From positions 1-12,380 of the forward strand of contig JALXDB010000420.1 of the NCBI GenBank assembly GCA_026990615.1: a stretch of 12,380 nt of DNA, in the 5' to 3' direction. The notes beneath the pieces were generated by a model. That model worked only from the letters and a program-made list of their open reading frames with translations. It was not told where the DNA came from and did no database searches. This stretch comes from Spirochaetota bacterium. Lineage in GTDB: Bacteria; Spirochaetota; B62-G9. A program made the translations under genes and the position numbers. Shown in pieces: positions 7,195-12,380 of this stretch. How positions within the stretch are numbered: position 1 is the stretch's first letter; every line of letters begins with the position of its first letter.

Positions 7195-7228
7195 TAGAAG
7201 ATCTAATGTAGTTTTGATTTTTTTAGTA

Positions 7229-7257
7229 TTGAAGCAACAGGATTAATTTTTTATATT
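7229..7257 (+). promoter_or_regulatory. Promoter candidate for the barrel-like lipoprotein
   Basis: TTGAAG (7229-7234), a 17-base spacer and TATATT (7252-7257) give a reasonable sigma70-type promoter about 57 bases before the ATG at 7314. It is divergent from, and does not overlap, the riboswitch promoter. Confidence 0.5.
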
Positions 7258-7313
7258 TTATATTGTAATCCTTATATTCAAATCATTTCATATGCTAAAA
7301 ACTGGAGCCGGTT

Positions 7314-7943
7314 ATGGGAAGAAAGGGGAAATTCCATAAGAAAGCACAGGTAGTACTATTTATACTGTTAATTGCCTCATTTTTATTTCTGTATTCGTGT
7401 ACATGGAGTCCCATCGTAGTGAAACAGGGCAGGTATATTCCAGCCGAAACACTAAACAGAGGCTCTCTTGAAGCGGGAGTTGAAAGCTACTTATACTTCC
7501 CTACTGTTTTATCCCTGGAATATGGGCTAACCGATGAACTAGAGATCAGGGCTTCCGGCGGTTATTCAGGCAATTCTTACGATATATCACTCGATACTTA
7601 CTATCAGCTTATCAAAACAGATATATTTCTGATGACCGGGTTTACTTCAGAGACCGTTTTGTTCGAACCCAAGAACGATTTTTTTGCTATTAACTCATCT
7701 GTGGGCATAATCCCCGGAATAAAGCTCTGGAACAGGTTTACCATTTATGCTCCAGTAGCTCTGGAGTACTTTATAGGAGGAAAATGGGGGAACGGTTTTG
7801 GATTCACTCCGGGAATTGGGATAAACTACTCTTTTAAAAAGATTAGAATAGGAGTGGAGTTCAACTATCCGATACCCCAGTTATACGGTGATGAAACCTT
7901 AGTACTACCCTATCTGGGAGCAGGCCTATTTCTCCGTTTTTAA
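7314..7943 (+). CDS. Small lipoprotein with outer-membrane beta-barrel-like body
   Basis: A 209-residue exported protein. A basic start (RKGKFHKK) and hydrophobic core end in the lipobox LYSC, so C29 would be lipidated. The mature part alternates short amphipathic strands with Gly/Asn turns: SLEAGVESYLYF, VLSLEYGLTDELEIRASGGYSG, IGVEFNYPIP and a final LGAGLFLRF ending in aromatic Phe, the usual ending of outer-membrane barrels. I do not recognise a family; an eight-strand barrel or an outer-leaflet-anchored beta protein both fit. GGAG lies six bases before the ATG. The stop codon directly abuts the stop of the opposite-strand kinase gene with no intergenic base. It is divergent from the riboflavin operon, and sequence gives no functional link between them. 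Confidence 0.7.
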   Translation: MGRKGKFHKKAQVVLFILLIASFLFLYSCTWSPIVVKQGRYIPAETLNRGSLEAGVESYLYFPTVLSLEYGLTDELEIRASGGYSGNSYDISLDTYYQLIKTDIFLMTGFTSETVLFEPKNDFFAINSSVGIIPGIKLWNRFTIYAPVALEYFIGGKWGNGFGFTPGIGINYSFKKIRIGVEFNYPIPQLYGDETLVLPYLGAGLFLRF

Positions 7944-8972
7944 TTACAGGCCCTCGGGAGGTTCGCGCAGAGGAACCTGATTCATAAACTTTATCGTTTC
8001 ATCTATATTCTTCATTCCGCCGGAAGTTGTTGGGTCGCTCAAACATATAGCACCCATAGCCCCTGCAAATCTCATACTCCTCTCCAAATCCCATTTCTCA
8101 TGCATTCCGTAGAGCATGCCTGCACAGTACGCATCCCCCGCCCCTACAGTTCCTCTGGTAAATCCTTCTGGCAGTTCATGGGACGGGATAAAAATTGGGC
8201 CTCGATCCTTCATGGCAGCATAAGCCCCTTCCGGAAAATGTATGCAGATGAGTTCACTGTTCCCATTAGCTGCAAGGATCTCAAAGGACTTTTTAAGATT
8301 TTCCACATTTAAGGTTCCATCGGGCATCCTGATTTTTAATCCCGTAGTGTTGCCTGCTTCAATCTCATTTATAATCAGGTAATCGGTGTACTTCAACGAA
8401 GGAGGGACTATTTTGCTGAATCTGTTGCTGCTTTCACTTACAAGATCTATGGAAGTTTTCAAACCGCTCTTCCGGGCAAGATGCAGCAATCTTGCCATTC
8501 TCGTACCGTAATCCGGGTCTTCCTCATCCAGCCTGTCAAGTATAAGGAGATAACCTATATGAAATATTTTGGCCTGAATCTTTGCAAAATCAAAATGCTC
8601 AATATCAAGATGGGCACAGGTCCCTTTGTTAAAGAAAAACGTTCTTACACCTGTATCTTTAACCGTTATTACGTCTGTATAGGGGGTATTAACTCCTTTT
8701 AACACCCTCAACAGATCAATATCAACACCCAGAGTGCTTAAATCATTTAGTATATACCTTCCATCCTCGTCATCACCTACAAGGCCAACAGCCTTCAAAG
8801 ATATATGGGATCTAAGAAGTGCCAGGTCTTTAAGAACATTGTAGGCACATCCACCGTTGGCCCTTTTTTCCTCAAGAATTATTGAGAGCATCCCCTGCTC
8901 AGGCCATGTGTTTACTATCTTTACATGGTCTATTACAAACAAGCCTGAAGCGGCAATCCCCGATCTCTCCAT
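7944..8972 (-). CDS. PfkB-family carbohydrate (ribokinase-like) kinase
   Basis: A cytosolic ribokinase-superfamily kinase transferring phosphate from ATP to a sugar or nucleoside hydroxyl. Seen, numbering from the upstream ATG at 8984: NGGCAYNV (43-50), the substrate-end glycine motif; VGLVGDDEDG (66-75); and the C-terminal signature GTVGAGDAYCAGML (278-291) with catalytic base D284 and anion-hole GAG. The first Asp of the usual DTxGAGD is Gly here, while the catalytic Asp is present. I chose the second ATG (8972, 342 residues) because GGAGG lies five bases before it, whereas the ATG at 8984 has no good ribosome site. The substrate cannot be told; the lack of an adjacent transporter leaves sugar, deoxy-sugar acid and nucleoside all open. 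A 19-base palindrome lies in its leader. Confidence 0.85.
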   Translation of the reverse strand: MERSGIAASGLFVIDHVKIVNTWPEQGMLSIILEEKRANGGCAYNVLKDLALLRSHISLKAVGLVGDDEDGRYILNDLSTLGVDIDLLRVLKGVNTPYTDVITVKDTGVRTFFFNKGTCAHLDIEHFDFAKIQAKIFHIGYLLILDRLDEEDPDYGTRMARLLHLARKSGLKTSIDLVSESSNRFSKIVPPSLKYTDYLIINEIEAGNTTGLKIRMPDGTLNVENLKKSFEILAANGNSELICIHFPEGAYAAMKDRGPIFIPSHELPEGFTRGTVGAGDAYCAGMLYGMHEKWDLERSMRFAGAMGAICLSDPTTSGGMKNIDETIKFMNQVPLREPPEGL

Positions 8973-8977
8973 CTGCA

Positions 8978-8982
8978 CCTCC
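8978..8982 (-). promoter_or_regulatory. Ribosome binding site deciding the kinase start
   Basis: GGAGG on the minus strand ends five bases before the ATG at 8972. It lies inside the reading frame that would start at 8984, so it argues for the shorter protein. Confidence 0.65.
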
Positions 8983-8996
8983 ATATTAAAAGATTC

Positions 8997-9015
8997 CTGT
9001 TTTTGATAAAAACAG
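8997..9015 (-). promoter_or_regulatory. Palindrome in the kinase leader, possible operator
   Basis: CTGTTTTTGATAAAAACAG is an eight-base-pair perfect inverted repeat around a GAT centre, 24 bases upstream of the kinase start. It could be a repressor operator or a leader hairpin; it is not a good terminator because no T-run follows on the minus strand. Confidence 0.35.
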
Positions 9016-9141
9016 TTTCAGATCTATTTAGTTTAAAAACGATGAATCTCATAAAGGCATATCAACTGCACATTTTGCCATCGCCAATACACCACATCAT
9101 GGGTTTTTTCATCCATAAAATAATAAAATACAAATACAAAA

Positions 9142-9858
9142 CTAAAACGGATCTGCTCCTATCCTTCTAATCATCACTTCATCGATTGTTATCTCTCTTC
9201 TCTGCTTCGTTAAAAATAGTACAACATCCGCTATTTCTTCAGGTTTAATAGTTGACCCGGGCGGGAAATTATGCTGTTTTACCAGCTGGGTATCAACGCC
9301 ACCAGGACATATAACGTGAACCTTTATATTGTAGGGCCTTAACTCGGCTGCAAGCGTTTTTGAAAATCCCACAACTCCAAACTTGCTTGCAACATAAGCA
9401 CTCTGCTTAAGATAAAACTTTTTCCCAGCCATGGAAGAAATATTAATAATATTTCCGAACCGTCTCTCTATCATTCCCGGTAGGACAAAATGGGTACAGT
9501 AAAACATACCATTGAGATTTACATTAATAATCATCTGCCACTCGTTGATACTCATATCCTTGGCTTCGCTCATTATAAAAATACCCGCATTATTTACGAG
9601 GATGTCAACTTTGCCCATAAACTTATTTGCCTCATCCACCATTTTCTCGACCTGTTTTGGATCAGAAATATCGCAAACATAGTATCCACCTTTAACCCCC
9701 CTGGACTTTATCTCCTCGGACACCTCCTTTAACTCCTTCTCAGTTCTGGATGTTATAAACAGGTCTGCTCCCTCTGATGCATAGGCAAGGGCAATAGCCC
9801 TCCCAATCCCCCTTCCTCCACCTGTTACCAGAACACTCATTCCATCAAAAAACCCCAT
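9142..9858 (-). CDS. Short-chain dehydrogenase/reductase (SDR, classical type)
   Basis: A 238-residue NAD(P)-dependent oxidoreductase of classical SDR length. Visible are the Rossmann motif TGGGRGIG (12-19), NNAG (89-92), the active-site Asn N114 in NVNL, Ser S142 in NISSMAG, and Y155 with K159 in YVASK, giving a complete N-S-Y-K tetrad, then CPGGVDT (184-190). The second basic residue in GGGRGIGR, and S-R-T after the second strand (37-39), favour NADP(H). An ATG at 9879 would add seven residues but has no ribosome site; the ATG at 9858 has GGAGG eight bases upstream. FabG-like reductases share these motifs, but no fatty-acid genes are nearby, so a sugar, polyol or ketone substrate is as likely. 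It lies 169 bases upstream of the kinase on the same strand, so co-transcription is possible but unproven. Confidence 0.88.
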   Translation of the reverse strand: MGFFDGMSVLVTGGGRGIGRAIALAYASEGADLFITSRTEKELKEVSEEIKSRGVKGGYYVCDISDPKQVEKMVDEANKFMGKVDILVNNAGIFIMSEAKDMSINEWQMIINVNLNGMFYCTHFVLPGMIERRFGNIINISSMAGKKFYLKQSAYVASKFGVVGFSKTLAAELRPYNIKVHVICPGGVDTQLVKQHNFPPGSTIKPEEIADVVLFLTKQRREITIDEVMIRRIGADPF

Positions 9859-9866
9859 TGGACAAA

Positions 9867-9871
9867 CCTCC
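9867..9871 (-). promoter_or_regulatory. Ribosome binding site deciding the SDR start
   Basis: GGAGG with an eight-base spacer to the ATG at 9858; it lies within the longer frame starting at 9879 and supports the shorter protein. Confidence 0.65.
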
Positions 9872-9944
9872 AAAAACATTATTCTTTTCTTATATTTTTA
9901 GGTAATTTTAACATATTGAGGTGAGTTTTTGTATTCCATTTTAC

Positions 9945-9950
9945 AGGGTG
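9945..9950 (+). promoter_or_regulatory. Ribosome binding site deciding the sirtuin start
   Basis: AGGGTG with a six-base spacer to ATG at 9957. The upstream in-frame GTG at 9921 has no comparable site and would add 12 residues unlike sirtuin N-termini. Confidence 0.55.
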
Positions 9951-9956
9951 TTTACA

Positions 9957-10709
9957 ATGAATGAAAATATTGATAAAGATAAATTGATAGAAGCAGCAGA
10001 TCTTATAAAAAGATCAAAATATTTAACAGCCTTTACAGGCGCAGGCATTTCAGTAGAAAGCGGAATCCCTCCCTTTAGGGGAAAAGATGGATTGTGGTCA
10101 AAGTTTGACCCTTCCCTTTTGGAACTAAGTAGATTCTACGAAAATCCTGTTGAAAGCTGGAGGCTTTTGAAATCCATATTCTACGGATCATACGCAAATG
10201 CAGAACCAAACGAAGCTCACCTTGTTTTGGCAAGGCTTGAGAAAAGAGGCATATTGAAATGGATCATTACCCAAAACATCGATACACTTCACCATAAGGC
10301 TGGGAACAGGAATGTAACTGAATACCACGGGACACTCCGTTACCTTAGATGCCTGAAATGCGGCAGAGTTTATGAAACAACAGACGAACTGATTAAACAG
10401 GACCCTCCGACCTGTAGCTGCGGAGGAGTACTGAAACCTGATATAGTTTTTTTCGGTGAATCCATCCCGGAAAAGGCAATCAGAGAGGTCAGCGAAGTTG
10501 TACCAAAAACCGATGTAATGCTTGTAATTGGAACAACCGGCGAGATCTATCCTGCTTCTTTGATACCCGGAGCTGCAAAAAACAATGGAGCCAAAATCAT
10601 CGAAATCAATGTCGAACCCTCAAACTATACATATACCATTACTGATATATTTCTTCAGGGCAAAGCATCTGTTGTCCTGAAAGATTTAGAAAGAGCAATA
10701 CTTGATTAA
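9957..10709 (+). CDS. cobB: Sir2-family NAD-dependent protein deacylase (sirtuin)
   Basis: A 250-residue sirtuin of typical bacterial length. It removes acyl groups from protein lysines, using NAD+ and releasing nicotinamide and O-acyl-ADP-ribose in the cytosol. Seen: GAGISVESGIPPFRG (28-42), the NAD-binding signature; TQNID (105-109); catalytic H124 in YHG; zinc ligands C132, C135, C153 and C155 in a C-x2-C...C-x-C arrangement; PDIVFFGE (161-168); GTTGEIYPA (192-200) and INVEPS (217-222). There is no Tyr-x2-Arg pair clearly placed as in desuccinylases, so deacetylation is the default guess. The gene is divergent from the SDR gene and convergent, six bases apart, with the Gfo/Idh gene. No acetyl-CoA synthetase partner is in the window, so its targets are unknown. 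Confidence 0.9.
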   Translation: MNENIDKDKLIEAADLIKRSKYLTAFTGAGISVESGIPPFRGKDGLWSKFDPSLLELSRFYENPVESWRLLKSIFYGSYANAEPNEAHLVLARLEKRGILKWIITQNIDTLHHKAGNRNVTEYHGTLRYLRCLKCGRVYETTDELIKQDPPTCSCGGVLKPDIVFFGESIPEKAIREVSEVVPKTDVMLVIGTTGEIYPASLIPGAAKNNGAKIIEINVEPSNYTYTITDIFLQGKASVVLKDLERAILD

Positions 10710-10715
10710 TGGATG

Positions 10716-11852
10716 CTATGCAGGCGATTCAACCCATTCTCCGGTATTATTTACCCTGTAAAGGGCATTCATAACTTTCTGTATGTAAGCTCCATCCTGG
10801 ATAGAAGGTCTTGGCTGACTGCCCTGATTCAGATTTTTTAAAAAGTTGTAGTGGCATGCAACATGTGCTCTGAGCCATCCAATTGGGAATCTAGGCCCAG
10901 GGAAATTTGTTGAAGAATCCGAATCTTTATTTATAGTTTCAACGGCTTTGTACCCCCTATTCCCGCCTATAGGCCTGTCCGGGTCTGTTGAATCATAGAT
11001 AAACAGAAAGTTAGGGTTCATGGTGTTAAATTTAATAGCTGCCTTTGTACCAAAAATCTGTATATTTAGATCATCGTTGCTGCCAAGTATAACCTTGGAC
11101 ACTTCTACAGTCCCTAGTGATCCATCTTCCATCTCACAGCTTACCATCACGTGGTCCTCAGTTTCAACTTTAACCATCCTGCCTGTTTCATCCATTCTTT
11201 CAGGGAAAATGATTCTGCTGCTCATTGTGAGTCTTTTAAACCTACCAAGCAGGTGGTAAACGATATCCAGTGCATGCGATCCCATATCGTAGAGTACTCC
11301 TCCTCCGGCGCGCTTAAGGTCCTGCCTCCATCCCCTCGATACCTTTGGATTAAGATTACTTGCATGGTAGTACGTCACCCTGAAACTTATAAGCTCGCCA
11401 ATAAAACCGTCATCAATAAGCATCTTCATTTTTTTCACTGCAGGATAGAACCTCATATTAAATGCCATCTGATGTATAATCTTCAATGCATTTACCCTTG
11501 AAACTATATCGTCGGCCTCATCATCACTGATACAGAGAGGCTTATCAACGTACAGGTTCTTTTCCGCCTCCACTGCTGCTATAATCTGTGCATGGTGTAC
11601 ATCGTTCGGGGTGCAGACATCAATTATATCTATATCTTTTCTCTCCAACAGGTCCTCATAATTCGATGTTGCAAAATCGAAATTAAACATATCTTTTAGT
11701 TTTTCGGCCTTTGACAGGGTTCTGTTGCAAATACCTACAAGTCTGATTTTAAATCCAGGATTCTCATAAAAGAGGGGAATATTTATGTAATCGTACGTAT
11801 GGGTCTTGCCCATAAAACCTGCACCGATAATTCCAACACCGTACTCTTTCAT
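10716..11852 (-). CDS. Gfo/Idh/MocA-family oxidoreductase
   Basis: A 378-residue NAD(P)-dependent dehydrogenase with the family's two-domain layout, numbered from the first ATG at 11855. The N-terminal Rossmann fold has GIIGAGFMGKTH (8-19) and CTPNDVHH (81-88). DKPL (104-107) replaces the commoner EKP lysine motif and keeps the catalytic Lys. The C-terminal sheet domain carries FNMRFYP (132-138) and GGGVLYDMGSHALD (184-197) with H194 and D197 in the usual active site. The family oxidises or reduces sugars, inositols and related polyols; myo-inositol or scyllo-inositol dehydrogenase-like activity is possible but not proven. Two adjacent ATGs compete: AAGGAGG lies two bases before the one at 11855 and five before the one at 11852, so the second is preferred. 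It appears to be a single-gene unit. Confidence 0.88.
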   Translation of the reverse strand: MKEYGVGIIGAGFMGKTHTYDYINIPLFYENPGFKIRLVGICNRTLSKAEKLKDMFNFDFATSNYEDLLERKDIDIIDVCTPNDVHHAQIIAAVEAEKNLYVDKPLCISDDEADDIVSRVNALKIIHQMAFNMRFYPAVKKMKMLIDDGFIGELISFRVTYYHASNLNPKVSRGWRQDLKRAGGGVLYDMGSHALDIVYHLLGRFKRLTMSSRIIFPERMDETGRMVKVETEDHVMVSCEMEDGSLGTVEVSKVILGSNDDLNIQIFGTKAAIKFNTMNPNFLFIYDSTDPDRPIGGNRGYKAVETINKDSDSSTNFPGPRFPIGWLRAHVACHYNFLKNLNQGSQPRPSIQDGAYIQKVMNALYRVNNTGEWVESPA

Positions 11853-11889
11853 CATAGCCTCCTTGTAGTGTATTCTAAATCATAATAAC

Positions 11890-11895
11890 ATTATA
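11890..11895 (-). promoter_or_regulatory. Perfect -10 hexamer upstream of the Gfo/Idh gene
   Basis: TATAAT on the minus strand lies 38 bases before the start codon, a sensible leader length. No convincing -35 hexamer is found 16-18 bases further upstream in this very AT-rich stretch, so the call is weak. Confidence 0.35.
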
Positions 11896-12081
11896 CAAAA
11901 TAATAATTAAGTTACTTTTTAACACTACTTAACATAACATAATTACGATAAAAATTGACATAAAAATAGTAACTGACATGGCTGTTAAAAACAAAAGTAC
12001 TTTTACACACTTTTGCATAATGAGGACCATATTTTGAATTGAATTTTTCTTATTAAATTATTATCATTAAGATGAAGCAAT

Positions 12082-12165
12082 GCCCGGATGGCGGAACTGG
12101 TAGACGCGCTAGATTCAGGATCTAGTGGGGGTTTCCCCATGGGGGTTCGAGTCCCCCTTCGGGCA
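12082..12165 (+). tRNA. tRNA-Leu (anticodon CAG)
   Basis: An 84-base class II tRNA. The acceptor GCCCGGA pairs with TTCGGGC (one G-T pair) and is followed by discriminator A at 12165. The D-arm reads GGCGGAACTGGTAGACGC. The anticodon stem CTAGA/TCTAG (12109-12113 / 12121-12125) encloses TTCAGGA, giving anticodon CAG at 12116-12118, which reads CUG leucine codons. The long variable arm TGGGGGTTTCCCCA and the T-arm GGGGGTTCGAGTCCCCC are typical of leucine tRNA. CCA is not encoded, so the cell must add it with a nucleotidyltransferase. Confidence 0.97.
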
Positions 12166-12380
12166 ATAACAGTTTACCTATACAAAGCATCTTATATCTG
12201 TAATTATTGACTAGATTATTGACCAGGATATTGAATCTTTTAAAAAAGGACTAATTTAATTTTAAGGGGTAAATATCCTGCCTGTTTTAGCCTCCCTAGA
12301 ATTTCCTCCCAATACCACAAGGGCGAATTTTTTTGGTTTTGCATTTTTATTAAATTGCCCCCTTTCCCTTTAACCAATTG
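12166..12380. other. AT-rich tail after the tRNA, no confirmed gene
   Basis: These 215 bases hold three TATTGA words at an exact 12-base period (12205, 12217, 12229), and an imperfect inverted repeat between about 12329 and 12363 (GGGCGAATTT against AAATTGCCC). A minus-strand frame stays open from the window edge to TAA at 12240-12242 (46 codons), but it is too short and lacks any motif I know, so it is not called as a gene. Confidence 0.4.

Noticed and set aside
9921..9956. GTG start giving the sirtuin 12 extra residues
   Set aside because: No ribosome site precedes the GTG, while AGGGTG is well placed before the ATG at 9957, and the extra residues do not resemble sirtuin N-termini.
11955..11960. 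Perfect -35 hexamer TTGACA on the plus strand
   Set aside because: No -10-like hexamer lies 16-18 bases downstream, and the nearest gene, the tRNA, is more than 120 bases away.
11993..12004. Palindrome AAAAGTACTTTT as an operator
   Set aside because: It is short and AT-rich in a stretch where such palindromes arise easily, and it is not positioned against a recognisable promoter.
1..12380. CRISPR arrays, insertion sequences and phage genes
   Set aside because: No regularly spaced direct repeats of suitable length, no transposase motifs or terminal inverted repeats, and no phage structural or integrase gene were seen.

Overview
The window comes from an AT-rich bacterial genome. The cell appears to have two membranes: a solute-binding protein carries a signal-peptidase-I-type leader with no lipobox cysteine, two other proteins have clear lipobox leaders, and one of those looks like a small outer-membrane barrel. 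Strong GGAGG ribosome sites, a tRNA without encoded CCA and the gene mix would fit a spirochaete-like or similar anaerobic lineage. That assignment is a guess; no marker gene here fixes the taxon.

Layout. (1) 1-2770, plus strand: the end of a PotC-type ABC permease, a class V aminotransferase of the 2-aminoethylphosphonate-pyruvate transaminase type, and a two-part metallo-beta-lactamase-fold protein. The close spacing suggests one operon for uptake and breakdown (or remodelling) of an amine or aminophosphonate. (2) 2771-4131: a non-coding stretch with a promoter, a beta-propeller-like lipoprotein, and a terminator hairpin that could serve both strands. (3) 4274-7194, minus strand: the most interesting part. 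A sigma70-type promoter leads directly into an FMN riboswitch. A protein fusing an ABC ATPase to its permease follows, then an NMT1/ThiY-like binding protein. This is best read as a RibXY-type riboflavin importer controlled by FMN, with the ATPase joined to the permease. The leader between riboswitch and start codon can hide the ribosome site in a helix, which suggests translational control. (4) 7314-7943, plus: a small barrel-like lipoprotein, abutting stop-to-stop with the next gene. (5) 7944-9858, minus: a PfkB-family sugar or nucleoside kinase and a short-chain dehydrogenase. (6) 9957-10709, plus: a sirtuin deacylase, convergent with a Gfo/Idh/MocA oxidoreductase (10716-11852, minus). (7) 12082-12165: tRNA-Leu(CAG), followed by AT-rich sequence with a short 12-base-period repeat and a weak open frame at the edge.

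The kinase, dehydrogenase and Gfo/Idh protein are generic carbohydrate or polyol enzymes whose substrates cannot be read from sequence. Only the riboflavin locus and the aminotransferase operon show clear functional grouping.
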